A stretch of 64,000 bases of DNA, taken from the NCBI GenBank assembly GCA_018381235.1, contig JAGZSF010000010.1:62001-126000 (forward strand), given 5' to 3'. Below are positions 18,231-28,113 of the stretch, one piece after another. The notes under the pieces were generated by a model. It was not told where the DNA came from. It made no database searches and saw only the letters and a list, made by a program, of their open reading frames with translations. A program made the translations under genes and the position numbers. Every line of letters starts with the position of its first letter. Position 1 is the stretch's first letter. The DNA is from Collinsella sp. (GTDB lineage Bacteria > Actinomycetota > Coriobacteriia > Coriobacteriales > Coriobacteriaceae).

Positions 18231-18320
18231 CTACACCGCGGCGGGGCCATGTTCGCCGGTGCGGATGCGGATAACCTCCTCGGCCGGCTCGACCCAAATC
18301 TTGCCGCCTCCAACGGCACC
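18231..18320 (-). pseudogene. C-terminal remnant of a PII nitrogen-regulatory protein gene
   Basis: The final 29 codons of a GlnB/GlnK protein are readable: GGGKIWVEPAEEVIRIRTG, then a short tail and TAG at 18231. This is the conserved PII C-terminus (usually GDGKIFV...VIRIRTGE). No PII N-terminal or T-loop sequence precedes it. The upstream DNA instead leads into the end of the PF06541 gene. It is read as a deletion remnant. Confidence 0.7.
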
Positions 18321-18403
18321 GCAATCTTGGAAACGGCGCGGCAACGGGCGCGAAACCAACGGGAAATACGCGAGCAAGGAAGCCGCGAGCGCGCCCGTCC
18401 CGG

Positions 18404-19423
18404 CTAGCGCCGAAACAGCTCGCGGGCTCGGTCGCGGAGGTCGGTAGCTCGGATGACGCCCTCGTAGCGGTTGATGCGCAAGCGCGGGAAGGCATTGAAG
18501 AAACGCAGGTCGCGTCGGCTGAGCGACACGCTTGGCACCGGACGGCTCATGCGCTTGCCGGCAAGGCGACGACTGAGCGACGGACGCGGCATGTTCGGCG
18601 CGGCATCGGCCACGCGGCGGGCAGCGAGCGCCAGGCCGCGAGCACCATCCGAGATAAACGTCGGCATCGAAGCCTTCTCGCGCAGGGCATCGAGCGTCGC
18701 GTCGCCCAGCTCCGCCAGCCACGCGTTAACGGCACGGCTGCGGATGTGCGTCTGTGCCACCGAGTCGATCGCCGAATCGGGAATACGTTCGAGCATGGAG
18801 TCTGACGCATCGGCAAGCGACTCATTGATGCGGTCGGCAAGGTCGGCCCGGACGCGCTCCAACTGATCGGACAGACGCCGCCAGCTCGCCAACGAGCACA
18901 CCGCGTCGACCATCATCGCGACCGCGACGATAAAGGCGGACAGCCGCACAATCAGCACCGGCAGATGGGCAAGCAGGCCCAACACCGCCGGCTCCACCAC
19001 GCGACAAATGCACAACGCACCCAGGCCAAACGCGCATGCCCAGTACAGACAGATGCGTCCGTGCAGGTTAAACGGCAGGTGCGAATAGTCCCAAAAGCGA
19101 GCGCCTGTTGTTTTTTCCAGCAGCACGCCCACGCTGTACTCAATCACGCTGCATACGAGCGCTGCAGCGACAAACTGGCTCGACGCGTCAGGAATTCCGC
19201 GCAACAGCAGCCAGCAGGCAATGCCGCCCGCGCCATAGATGGGGCAACACGGTCCCAGCAAAAAGCCGCTGTTGGCAAAGCGTCCGTGGTTGAGCATGGC
19301 GCAGACCGTCGATTCCCATGCCCAGCCGCAAAACCCGTAGAAGGCGAACGAGAGCACCAGTGCCGAAAGCGGACAGGCGGCAAGCGTCGCGCCGTCAAAT
19401 GCCATGTCGATCGCGGTCCCCAC
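18404..19423 (-). CDS. Putative ABC-transporter type IV membrane protein (PF06541-like)
   Basis: 339 aa. The first half has about five membrane segments and the family hallmarks FYGFCGWAWES, GFLLGPCCPIYG and KTTGARFWDYSHLPFN with GRICLYW. The C-terminal ~170 residues are a charged cytoplasmic extension. Function is unproven; the family is annotated as a putative ABC permease (CmpB/COG4905). The GTG start at 19423 follows GAGGAGAGG. It lies 3 bp after the HD gene stop, so the two are translationally coupled. Confidence 0.85.
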   Translation of the reverse strand: MGTAIDMAFDGATLAACPLSALVLSFAFYGFCGWAWESTVCAMLNHGRFANSGFLLGPCCPIYGAGGIACWLLLRGIPDASSQFVAAALVCSVIEYSVGVLLEKTTGARFWDYSHLPFNLHGRICLYWACAFGLGALCICRVVEPAVLGLLAHLPVLIVRLSAFIVAVAMMVDAVCSLASWRRLSDQLERVRADLADRINESLADASDSMLERIPDSAIDSVAQTHIRSRAVNAWLAELGDATLDALREKASMPTFISDGARGLALAARRVADAAPNMPRPSLSRRLAGKRMSRPVPSVSLSRRDLRFFNAFPRLRINRYEGVIRATDLRDRARELFRR

Positions 19424-19426
19424 CGT

Positions 19427-19984
19427 CTACCCTCTCCTCTTTTCACTCGAATCTTTGCTCGAGCCGTCGCTCGAGCCCTCGCTCAAATCGTTCGCGTCGT
19501 CTTTGCGCGGCAGACGGCCGGCGACCGTCTCGCGCAGCGCGCACCACTTATCAGCCAGACACACAATCCATGCCTCACGGCACGTCGGCGGCACCGGTAC
19601 CAGCGGAAACATATGCCGCACGATAATATTCCGCTCGCGCGGCGTCAGCTCAAAATCCTCCTCGGCACGCGCCAGGGCAAAAAACGGATGTCGAAATCCG
19701 TGCAGGCGATGGCTTGGGTCGGGCTCGTGCCAATCGTAGAGAAAGTAATCGTGCAGCAGGGCCCCGCGCAGCAACGAGGCGCGGTCGACCGAGACACCGA
19801 CGCGGCCCAGGCGCTCGGCAAAGGACAGGCTCGCCCGCGCTACCGAAGTCACATGTGCATAGACCGTCACGTCACCATGCTGGATAAACTCGTGTGTCAG
19901 GTCCAAGCGACCTGCCTGGGCCAGCTGGCGGGCGGCATCGTCGACCTCGCGCGCGATTTTCTCGGCACGAACGGCACTGGACAT
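19427..19984 (-). CDS. HD-domain phosphohydrolase-like protein
   Basis: 185 aa. An HD-type arrangement is visible: an upstream H in the HVTSVAR segment (about residue 47), LLHDYFLYDWH (about 77) and later H residues in RHPFF and RHMFPL, consistent with a metal-dependent phosphohydrolase fold. The C-terminus is a Ser/Asp-rich low-complexity tail. ATG 19984 follows GGAAGGAGG and is preferred over an earlier ATG. It is first of a coupled pair with the PF06541 gene. Substrate unknown. Confidence 0.8.
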   Translation of the reverse strand: MSSAVRAEKIAREVDDAARQLAQAGRLDLTHEFIQHGDVTVYAHVTSVARASLSFAERLGRVGVSVDRASLLRGALLHDYFLYDWHEPDPSHRLHGFRHPFFALARAEEDFELTPRERNIIVRHMFPLVPVPPTCREAWIVCLADKWCALRETVAGRLPRKDDANDLSEGSSDGSSKDSSEKRRG

Positions 19985-20212
19985 GCTGCCTCCTTCCAGC
20001 GGCTCACGGCGGCAAACCACGGACTGCACGCATTGAATAAAATCATCATCGAATTTACTAGTATGGCATCGGACAAAACGTTTTGCCCCGCCAGTTGGCG
20101 AATTACCGCGCCGCCGTCACATATCAAACGCCAAAATGTGCGAGACTGTTTTGTGCAATTGTGCCGGCCGAGGGAGCGCCGGCGCTCGATTCGCATGGAG
20201 TAACCCACAACG

Positions 20213-21994
20213 ATGCTGCTTACGCAAACGACAACGCCCGAGGACGTCAAGGCTCTTAATCGCGCCGAGCTCCCGCAGCTCTGCGACGAGATTCGCCACG
20301 CCATCCTCGAAAGCTCCGCCGCTGTCGGCGGACACGTTGCCCCCAACCTGGGCGTCGTTGAGCTCACGGTCGCGCTCCATCGCGTGTTTAACTCCCCCAC
20401 CGACAAAATTGTCTTTGACGTGTCGCACCAGACCTACGCCCACAAGGCGCTGACTGGGCGCGCGTACACCTATATCGATCCGGAGCGTTATGGTGAGGCT
20501 TCTGGCTTTGCCAATCCCGACGAGTCCGAGCACGACCTGTTTGCCATGGGGCATACCTCGACCTCGGTGAGCTTGGGCTGCGGCCTTGCCCACGCGCGCG
20601 ACCTGGCGGGTGACACGTATAACGTCATTACCGTTATTGGCGACGGTTCGCTTTCGGGCGGCCTGGCGTTTGAGGGCTTTAACAATGCCGCCGAGCTCGA
20701 CAGCAACCTGATCATCATCGTCAACGATAACGACCAGTCCATCGCCGAAAACCACGGTGGCCTGTATCGCAATCTGGCCGAGCTGCGCGCCAGCAACGGT
20801 GCCTGTGAGCGCAACGTCTTCCGCGCGATGGGGCTCGACTACCGCTATCTGGACGCCGGTAACGATGTGTTGGCCCTCGTCGACGCGTTGCAGGAACTGC
20901 GCAATATCGATCACCCCATCGTGCTGCACGTCTCCACCGCCAAGGGCAAGGGCTTTGAGCCAGCCCAGAGCGACCCGGAACGCTGGCACCACGTGGGTCC
21001 GTTTGACATGGCGACTGGGCGCAAGCTCTGCCCGGGCCATCCGAGCGAGCCCGCACCGCGCACCTATGCCGATATTACGGGCGAGGCGCTCAGCACCGCC
21101 ATCGAGCGCGATTCGCAGGTCGTGGGCATCACGGCCGCCACGCCCTACATCATGGGCTTTACACCCGAGCTTCGCGCTGCGGCAGGTAAGCAGTTTGTCG
21201 ACGTGGGCATTGCCGAGGAGCACGCCGTAACTTTTGCCACCGCGCTTGCGCGCTCGGGCGCCAAGCCAGTCTTTGGTGTGTACGGCACGTTTTTGCAGCG
21301 CGCCTACGACGAGCTGTGGCACGACCTGTGCCTCAACGATGCCCCCGCAACCATCTTGGTGTTTGGCGCCTCGATCTTTGGCACCACGTCCGAGACGCAC
21401 CTCTCGTTCTTCGATATTTCCATGCTGGGCGCTCTTCCCAACATGCGCTACCTAGCGCCGGCCTGCATGGAGGAATATCTGTCCATGCTGAACTGGTCGC
21501 TCGACCATCGCGAACATCCTGTGGCGATTCGCGTGCCCGGCATTGGCCTGGTGAGCCGTCCCGACCTTGCGCCCACCGAAGACACCGACTACAGTGCCGT
21601 TCACTACAACGTGGTTCGCCAGGGTCGCGACGTAGCAGTGCTCGCACTCGGTGATTTCTTTGAGCTGGGCGAGCGCGTGGCAAACCGCCTGGCCGCCGAG
21701 TACGGCATCGAGACCACGCTCGTCAACCCGCGCTTTGCAACCGAGCTCGACCGCGAGTTCCTCGACAGTCTTGCCGCCGAGCATCGCGTTGTCGTCACCC
21801 TCGAGGACGGCATCTTGGACGGCGGCTGGGGCGAGCGCGTGGCGTGCTACCTGGCCTGCACGCCCGTGCGCACGCGCACCTTCGGCATCGCCAAGGGCTT
21901 CCCCGACCGCTACGACCCCAACGAACTGCTCGCGCAGAACGGCATGACGGTCGAGAACATGGCCGCCGAAGCCGTGAGGCTACTCAACGAGTAA
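20213..21994 (+). CDS. dxs: 1-deoxy-D-xylulose-5-phosphate synthase or close paralogue
   Basis: 593 aa thiamine-diphosphate enzyme joining pyruvate and glyceraldehyde-3-phosphate for isoprenoid (MEP) and thiamine synthesis. The ThDP motif GDGSLSGGLAFEGFNN lies near residue 145, the pyrimidine-domain segment GIAEEHAVTFA near 330, and the transketolase C-terminal domain follows. It is shorter than the usual ~620-640 aa because regions after the N-terminal domain are compact, as in the short DXS-like branch of gut Firmicutes and Actinobacteria. A second full-length dxs may exist elsewhere. The start ATG 20213 is preceded by GGAG at 12 bases. Confidence 0.85.
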   Translation: MLLTQTTTPEDVKALNRAELPQLCDEIRHAILESSAAVGGHVAPNLGVVELTVALHRVFNSPTDKIVFDVSHQTYAHKALTGRAYTYIDPERYGEASGFANPDESEHDLFAMGHTSTSVSLGCGLAHARDLAGDTYNVITVIGDGSLSGGLAFEGFNNAAELDSNLIIIVNDNDQSIAENHGGLYRNLAELRASNGACERNVFRAMGLDYRYLDAGNDVLALVDALQELRNIDHPIVLHVSTAKGKGFEPAQSDPERWHHVGPFDMATGRKLCPGHPSEPAPRTYADITGEALSTAIERDSQVVGITAATPYIMGFTPELRAAAGKQFVDVGIAEEHAVTFATALARSGAKPVFGVYGTFLQRAYDELWHDLCLNDAPATILVFGASIFGTTSETHLSFFDISMLGALPNMRYLAPACMEEYLSMLNWSLDHREHPVAIRVPGIGLVSRPDLAPTEDTDYSAVHYNVVRQGRDVAVLALGDFFELGERVANRLAAEYGIETTLVNPRFATELDREFLDSLAAEHRVVVTLEDGILDGGWGERVACYLACTPVRTRTFGIAKGFPDRYDPNELLAQNGMTVENMAAEAVRLLNE

Positions 21995-21995
21995 G

Positions 21996-22039
21996 AAAAC
22001 CTCCGCAAGGGAAGCGCCCCTGCGGAGGTTTTAATTTTT
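21996..22039 (+). terminator. Terminator of the DXS gene
   Basis: Perfect AAAACCTCCGCA / TGCGGAGGTTTT stem with an inner GGG/CCC pair, followed by a T run, directly after the stop codon. Confidence 0.9.
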
Positions 22040-22051
22040 GCGACGCGATTA

Positions 22052-22267
22052 TCTCAATCTGTAACATCCAGGGCCCGAATTCCCGTCTAACTGTTACAGA
22101 TCGAGACAAGACGTCTTAGTCCCCGACGTTTGTCTCAATCTGTAACAGATAGAGACCTTTTGTCCGTCCAGATGTTACAGATCGAGACATTCGAATTCCC
22201 CTGAAGAGCAAATCTCGATCTGTAACAGTTGCTCGGCAAAAACGGCTGCAGATGTTACAGATTGAGA
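22052..22267. repeat. Array of six alternating 15-bp repeats with 25-26-bp spacers
   Basis: The 15-mer TCTCRATCTGTAACA occurs at 22052, 22133 and 22213. Its reverse complement occurs at 22092, 22173 and 22253. Starts are spaced 40, 41, 40, 40 and 40 bp, and the spacers differ in sequence. It can equally be seen as three 55-bp hairpins (15-bp arms, 25-nt loops) at an 80-81-bp period. It lies between the converging DXS and alcohol dehydrogenase genes and fills most of the 303-bp gap. Confidence 0.85.
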
Positions 22268-22270
22268 CGA

Positions 22271-22301
22271 ACCGCCAAAGTGTCCCCTTTGTGGTGGTTA
22301 G
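22271..22301. repeat. REP-like palindrome at the alcohol dehydrogenase 3' end
   Basis: Imperfect palindrome with ACCGCCAAAG and TTTGTGGTGGT arms and a GTGTCCCC core. It overlaps the stop codon of the dehydrogenase gene. Confidence 0.5.
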
Positions 22302-23500
22302 CGGTAGCTTAGCTTGAGAATTTCGACGACGTCGGGGTCGGTCAGCGTCACGGGGTCGTGGCTGAACAGGACGCCGTTGGTCGTCAGAGCGTTGTGCGCG
22401 ATGGCCGGCAGCTCTTCGACCGTAATCCCCCACTCACTCATGGCGAGGTCGGCCACATGGCAAGCCTCCATCAGGCGCGTGAGCTCAATCACAAAATCGT
22501 GCGGATCATCCGCGGCGGCATTGCCCATCAGACGCGCCATGTCGATATAGCGCTCTGGTGCAACACCGTGATCGATCATCCACGTGTGGTAGGCACGGGC
22601 GATCATGATGAGGCCGGCGCCGTGCGGCAGGTCGTGATGATGCGCGCTCATGCCATGTTCAAGACCATGCGAGCCCGTGGTGCCCGAGGCATCCATGGCA
22701 TAGCCGCCGAGCGTGTTGGCAAACGCAAGGCTCGAGCGCGCCTCCAGGTCATCGCCATTATTGATGCACGTAGGCAGCGCCGCGGCGGCTCGGCGGATGC
22801 CTTCGCGGCAAACCATGTCACCCATGGGCGTGTTGGTATTTGAGATGTAGCACTCAACGCAATGGAACAGAGCGTCGAATCCCTGATAGGCGGTCAGACG
22901 CGCCGGGACGCTCACCATGAGCTCGGGATCAACGATCGAAAGTACCGGGAACAGGCGCGGATCGCCCAGGCGAAGCTTCTCGTCATTGTCCTCGCAGGAC
23001 AGGACACCGCCCGCATCGACCTCGGAGCCGGTACCCGCCGTGGTGGTTACGCAAACAAGCGGCAGCGGATCGTTGGGGATCGGCAGGCCGAGCGCAGTAC
23101 CGCCATTCACAAAATCCCAGATGTCACCAAGGCATTCGTTACCCTCGGCATCGGTATGCGGGTTGGCCGCCACCGCGCAGATGCCCTTGCTGCCGTCCAT
23201 GACCGAGCCGCCGCCGAGCGCCAGGACAAAGTCGCAGCCATGGGTGCGCGCCATCCAGCCACCCGCATTGACGGTCTCGCGCAGGGGATTGGGCTCAATG
23301 CGATCGAACAGCTCATGCGCCACGCCGGCGCGTTCGAGCTCGGCCTCCACGCGTCTCAGGTATCCAAAGCGCTTGGCCGAGTTGCCGCCGGTCGTAACGA
23401 TGAGCGCTTTGGTGCCGGGCAGCTTCTTCGTGCCCAGCTCGCCCAACTTGCCCGCGCCAAACAGCACCTTGGTCGGTGCGAAAAACGAATAACCGTTCAT
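22298..23500 (-). CDS. Iron-containing alcohol dehydrogenase (butanol dehydrogenase type)
   Basis: 400 aa, group III Fe-dependent NAD(P)H alcohol dehydrogenase. Nucleotide-binding GGGSVMDGSK lies at about residues 97-106, TTTAGTGSE near 153, and the metal-binding His region GSHGLEHGMSAHHHDLPHG near 263-281. The closest general type is BdhA/YqhD-like aldehyde reductases used to dispose of reducing equivalents in fermentation. AAGGAG precedes the ATG. Substrate is not predictable from sequence. Confidence 0.92.
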   Translation of the reverse strand: MNGYSFFAPTKVLFGAGKLGELGTKKLPGTKALIVTTGGNSAKRFGYLRRVEAELERAGVAHELFDRIEPNPLRETVNAGGWMARTHGCDFVLALGGGSVMDGSKGICAVAANPHTDAEGNECLGDIWDFVNGGTALGLPIPNDPLPLVCVTTTAGTGSEVDAGGVLSCEDNDEKLRLGDPRLFPVLSIVDPELMVSVPARLTAYQGFDALFHCVECYISNTNTPMGDMVCREGIRRAAAALPTCINNGDDLEARSSLAFANTLGGYAMDASGTTGSHGLEHGMSAHHHDLPHGAGLIMIARAYHTWMIDHGVAPERYIDMARLMGNAAADDPHDFVIELTRLMEACHVADLAMSEWGITVEELPAIAHNALTTNGVLFSHDPVTLTDPDVVEILKLSYR

Positions 23501-23610
23501 ACGCGATCTCCTTACTCATATATGTGTCGCGTTGCCGCCATTATAGCGACCGCCGCGAGCGGCCACGCCGTCCGCAAAACGCTATCTCAGCTGTAATAAT
23601 CGACGCTTGC

Positions 23611-23653
23611 CCAGATAAAACCTGCCAAAATAAACCTGTCCCTTTTTGGTAGG
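23611..23653 (+). repeat. REP-like element, CCTGCCAAAA family copy 1
   Basis: CCTGCCAAAA and TTTTTGGTAGG arms around the shared core AAACCTGTCCC, preceded by the conserved CCAGATAAAA flank. One of five copies in the window. Confidence 0.8.
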
Positions 23654-23696
23654 TAGAATTACCCATAAGGTAAGTATGTTTCTGAGTTATTTCGTG

Positions 23697-23726
23697 TTGA
23701 CCCATTTGAGCGCGATAGGGTATAAC
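23697..23726 (+). promoter_or_regulatory. Promoter of the amino-acid ABC transporter operon
   Basis: TTGACC (23697-23702), 18-base spacer, TATAAC (23721-23726), about 44 bp before the start codon. Confidence 0.7.
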
Positions 23727-23769
23727 TCTACTCAACCGCTAGGGATTTTATTGAGAAAGGTGTTCTACC

Positions 23770-24765
23770 ATGAGCAAGAACCTCTCCCAGCAGGTCGTTC
23801 TCGACCGCCGCGGCTTCGTTGCCGCCACCTTCGCAACCGTCGCCGGCCTTGGTCTTGCCGGCTGCTCTGACACCAGCGCCGAGGCCGACAAGGGTTCCGC
23901 CGCCGGCTCTTCCAAGGGCTCCGAGGATACCGAAGTTTCCGCCACGCTCGACGCTAAGGCATTCGACAAGCTCGTCGACAACGGCCCCAAGGCCGATGAC
24001 GACGCCATCGCCGCCAGCACCTGGGCCACGGCCGTCAAGGACGCCGGCGTCTTTAAGATCGGTGGCGTTCAGACCTCCACGCTCTTCTCCCTCCTCAACG
24101 AGAAAGACGGTCAGACCCGTGGCTTTGACGCCGGCATCGCACAGCTCCTGTCCAACTACATTCTGGGCGAGAACAAGGTCGAGATCACCCAGGTGACCTC
24201 GGACACGCGCGAGTCCGTCCTGCAGAACGGCCAGGTCGACGCTGTCTTCGCCACCTACACCATCACTGACGAGCGCAAGAAGCTCGTCTCCTTTGCCGGT
24301 CCCTACTACTACACCCAGCAGGCTATCCTAGTGCTCGCCGACAACGACGACATCAAGAGCGTCGACGACCTGGCCGATAAGAACGTCGCCGTCCAGTCCG
24401 GCTCCAACGGCCCCGCCATTCTGGAGGAGTTCGCCCCCAAGGCCAGCCAGCAGGAGTTCAAGACCGACGAGGAGGCCCGTCAGGCACTCCAGCAGGGTCG
24501 CGTTGACGCCTACGTCATCGATAACAACATGCAGCAGAGCGCCCTGGTCCGCGAGCCCGGTAAGTACAAGATCGCCGGCAAGCCCTTCGGCAGCAAGGAG
24601 CCCTATGGCATCGGTCTGCCGCTCGATTCCGACGGCGTCGCCTTTGTCAACGACTTCCTTAAGAAGATCGAGGACGACGGCACCTGGACCGAGCTGTGGC
24701 AGATCTGCATCGGCGACCGCACGGGCGACACCAATGTTCCCGAGCTGCCCGAGATCGGCGCCTAG
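23770..24765 (+). CDS. Amino-acid ABC transporter substrate-binding lipoprotein
   Basis: 331 aa. The signal peptide has a twin-Arg-like RRGF and ends in lipobox LAGC (Cys about residue 33). A Ser/Glu-rich linker and a SBP_bac_3 domain follow, with TRGFDAGIAQLLS near 116 and YYYTQQAILV near 180. The protein would be lipidated by Lgt and capture polar amino acids outside the membrane. GAGAAAGG precedes the ATG at a suitable distance. It is first gene of a transporter set; a terminator-like hairpin after it (24854) may lower permease expression relative to the binding protein. Confidence 0.92.
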   Translation: MSKNLSQQVVLDRRGFVAATFATVAGLGLAGCSDTSAEADKGSAAGSSKGSEDTEVSATLDAKAFDKLVDNGPKADDDAIAASTWATAVKDAGVFKIGGVQTSTLFSLLNEKDGQTRGFDAGIAQLLSNYILGENKVEITQVTSDTRESVLQNGQVDAVFATYTITDERKKLVSFAGPYYYTQQAILVLADNDDIKSVDDLADKNVAVQSGSNGPAILEEFAPKASQQEFKTDEEARQALQQGRVDAYVIDNNMQQSALVREPGKYKIAGKPFGSKEPYGIGLPLDSDGVAFVNDFLKKIEDDGTWTELWQICIGDRTGDTNVPELPEIGA

Positions 24766-24853
24766 GCAACGAGCCTGGTAACGGCCGCAACGAAACCATA
24801 TGGAAACGCACGATGCGCTTTATTGCGGTAAACTGTTTCCTCACAGAGTTGTC

Positions 24854-24884
24854 GGGGCTTCCGTACACACGGGAGCCCCTTTCC
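24854..24884 (+). terminator. Attenuating hairpin between binding protein and permease genes
   Basis: GGGGCTTCCG / CGGGAGCCCC stem followed by TTTCCTT. A partial terminator here would give the excess of binding protein over permease usual in such operons. Confidence 0.65.
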
Positions 24885-24903
24885 TTATCGGCGGGAGGTC
24901 CGC

Positions 24904-25563
24904 ATGAGTCTCTCCGAACTCTGGTCGCTCTATGGCCAGAACTATATCGACGCGCTGCTAGCAACCTGGGGTATGACGCTTGAGTCGTTTGCCATCGCCA
25001 TGGTGCTGGCCGTCGCCGTCACCGTGATGCGCGTGTCGCCGCTCAAGCCGCTGCGCGTCTTTGGCGACCTGTATGTCCAGGTCTTCCGTAATATCCCCGG
25101 CATCGCGCTGCTCATCATCGTCGTCTATGCGCTGCCGCCGCTCAAGGTCGTTCTGCCCTACCGCACCTGCGTTATCGTCGCCACGGTCCTTTTGGGCTCG
25201 GCCTTTGGCTCCGAGAACTTTATGAGCGGCATCAACACCGTCGGCGTCGGCCAGGTCGAAGCCGCCCGCTCGCTCGGCATGAGCTTCAATCGTATCCTCG
25301 CCAAGATCGTGATTCCGCAGGCACTGCGCTCGAGCGTGCTGCCCATGACCAACCTCTTTATCGCCGTCATGCTCACCACCGCGCTCGGCAGCCAGGTGCC
25401 GCTTAAGCCGCAAGAGCTCACCGGCGTGGTGAGCTACATCAACACGCGCTCACTTGGCGGCGTCGCCGCGTTCTTTATCTCGGCGCTCGGCTACCTGGGC
25501 ACGGCCTTTGTGGTGAGCCACATTGGCAACTATATCGATAAGAAGGTGAGGGTCCTCCGATGA
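24904..25563 (+). CDS. Amino-acid ABC transporter permease
   Basis: 219 aa, five or so membrane segments of the His/Glu/Gln/Arg/opine permease family. The EAA loop for ATPase contact is visible as GQVEAARSLGMSFNRILAKIVIPQ (about residues 117-140). A GGGAGG site precedes the ATG. The stop overlaps the start of the second permease by four bases (ATGA), so the two are coupled and probably form a heterodimeric channel. Confidence 0.92.
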   Translation: MSLSELWSLYGQNYIDALLATWGMTLESFAIAMVLAVAVTVMRVSPLKPLRVFGDLYVQVFRNIPGIALLIIVVYALPPLKVVLPYRTCVIVATVLLGSAFGSENFMSGINTVGVGQVEAARSLGMSFNRILAKIVIPQALRSSVLPMTNLFIAVMLTTALGSQVPLKPQELTGVVSYINTRSLGGVAAFFISALGYLGTAFVVSHIGNYIDKKVRVLR

Positions 25564-26393
25564 GCAAGCATTCCTCCCCTGCGCTTACCATGCGTGATGC
25601 GCTCTACGAGGCTCCCGGCCCCAAGATGCGCGCCAAGATTCGCATCGGCACCGCCATCTCATTGGTTGCCGTGGCGGCGCTCATCGCCTTGGTACTGCAG
25701 CGCTTTTATGTGACCGGTCAGCTTTCGGTCCACTATTGGTATTTCTTTACGCACCTCACCACCTGGAAGTTCTTACTTGCCGGCTTTGAGGGCACCGTTA
25801 AAGTCGCACTCACCGCCGGCGCCATCGCGCTGGTACTGGGCTTAGGCCTTATGCTCGGCCGCACCAGCGACATCAAGCCGCTGCAGCTGGTCTGCCGCGT
25901 GCTCACCGATTTCTTCCGCGGCGTGCCGAGCCTGCTGTTCATCTACTTCTTCTTTTTGGTGCTGCCCCAGTACAAGATCGCGCTACCGTCGTTTTGGATG
26001 CTCACGCTTCCCGTCGCGCTCGCCGCAGCCGGCGTACTCGCCGAGATCTTCCGCGCCGGCGTCAACGCCGTGCCGCGCGGCCAGGTCGAGGCGGCCCAGG
26101 CGCTCGGTCTCTCCAAGGCCAAAATCACCTTTAAAATCGTGTTGCCGCAGGCTATTCGGTTTATCATTCCGTCGTTGATTTCGCAGCTTGTGGTCGTAGT
26201 CAAAGACACCACCGTCGCCTACGTGGTGAGCTACCCTGACCTCATGCAAAATGCCCGCGTGCTCATTACCAACTACGACGCCCTCGTGTCGGTCTACCTG
26301 GTAATCGCGGCCATCTACATCCTCATCAACGTCGCGATCAACAAGGCCGCTGTCTATGTTTCGCACAAGACCGGCGCGACCATCATCCGCTAA
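25560..26393 (+). CDS. Amino-acid ABC transporter permease
   Basis: 277 aa with an N-terminal cytoplasmic extension of about 35 residues, then the permease domain. The EAA loop GQVEAAQALGLSKAKITFKI (about residues 178-197) is intact. It overlaps the preceding permease by four bases and precedes the ATPase gene by 36 bp. It is the partner subunit of the same importer. Confidence 0.92.
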   Translation: MSKHSSPALTMRDALYEAPGPKMRAKIRIGTAISLVAVAALIALVLQRFYVTGQLSVHYWYFFTHLTTWKFLLAGFEGTVKVALTAGAIALVLGLGLMLGRTSDIKPLQLVCRVLTDFFRGVPSLLFIYFFFLVLPQYKIALPSFWMLTLPVALAAAGVLAEIFRAGVNAVPRGQVEAAQALGLSKAKITFKIVLPQAIRFIIPSLISQLVVVVKDTTVAYVVSYPDLMQNARVLITNYDALVSVYLVIAAIYILINVAINKAAVYVSHKTGATIIR

Positions 26394-26429
26394 CGCTTTA
26401 CCATTTCGAGTCATAAGGAGCCGAGCACC

Positions 26430-27194
<765 letters not shown>

Positions 27195-27282
27195 CCCAAT
27201 TGCCACGCGGGGCAAATTCATCAGTAACATTTGCCCCGCGCCACCCCAGCACCATGTCCACCCGGATTCGAAAGCCGCACCC

Positions 27283-28092
27283 ATGATCGGAACCCGCACC
27301 TCATCGTCCTACACCCCGCACGTCGACGTCGCCCCCGCCGACCGCCCACTCATCCTCGTCGCACCGCGCTGGGAAGAGGCAGAGCCGTTTTTAACCGATA
27401 TGCTCTCCCCCAACGAGGAAATCGCAAGTGTCTTTGTCGATGCCATCCTTGCCGCTGGCGGCCTGCCGCTGCAGATGTCCATCACCGAGGACATTGAGGT
27501 CATCCGTCATTACGTCGATATCGCCGACGGCATCGCCATTCCCGGCGGCCCCGATGTCAATCCCAAACGTTGGGGCGATGATCGACCCTACGACCCCACC
27601 CTCTGCTGCGAGATCCGCGATAGCTTTGAGTTTAAGCTGGTCGGCGAGGTGCTCCGCGCCAAAAAGCCGCTCTTTACCACCTGCCGCGGCACGCAGCTGC
27701 TCAACGTCGCCACCGGCGGCACGCTGTGCATGGACGTGCCGAGCCTGGGTGCTCGCGAGGGCCGCACGCAGTGGCGCCATACCCACGTGCTCAACGACCC
27801 CGTGCATCCCGTCGAGGTCGTACCGGGCTCGCTGCTGGAACGCGCGGTTGGCGGGCACAGGCTGATCCAGACCAACTCCGCACACCACTGCTGCGTCGAC
27901 CGTCTGGGTAAAAGCACGCGCTTGGTCGCCAAAGCAACCGACGGCGTTCCCGAGTGCATCGAAGTCGAAGGCCAGCCATTCTGCCTGGGCGTACAATGGC
28001 ATCCTGAGTACACGTGGAAGACGCTCGAGACCGACTTTAACCTCTGGAAGTCGTTTGTCGAGGCGGCAGCCAAGGTCAAGCAGGCCCGCTAG
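27283..28092 (+). CDS. Class I glutamine amidotransferase-like (peptidase C26) hydrolase
   Basis: 269 aa, similar to gamma-glutamyl-gamma-aminobutyrate hydrolases (PuuD-like). GGPDVNPKRWGD (about 90-101), the nucleophile elbow TCRGTQLLN (about 133) and the His-Glu pair in GVQWHPE (about 238) complete the triad. ATG 27283 is chosen because the sequence before it is unstructured; no strong ribosome site is seen. Its position after an amino-acid importer suggests use of imported gamma-glutamyl compounds, which is inference. Confidence 0.88.
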   Translation: MIGTRTSSSYTPHVDVAPADRPLILVAPRWEEAEPFLTDMLSPNEEIASVFVDAILAAGGLPLQMSITEDIEVIRHYVDIADGIAIPGGPDVNPKRWGDDRPYDPTLCCEIRDSFEFKLVGEVLRAKKPLFTTCRGTQLLNVATGGTLCMDVPSLGAREGRTQWRHTHVLNDPVHPVEVVPGSLLERAVGGHRLIQTNSAHHCCVDRLGKSTRLVAKATDGVPECIEVEGQPFCLGVQWHPEYTWKTLETDFNLWKSFVEAAAKVKQAR

Positions 28093-28113
28093 CTCGCAAA
28101 CCACAAAACAGAT

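Noticed and set aside
22052..22267. Reading the alternating repeats as a CRISPR array
   Set aside because: Repeats are only 15 bp, alternate in orientation, and there are no cas genes.
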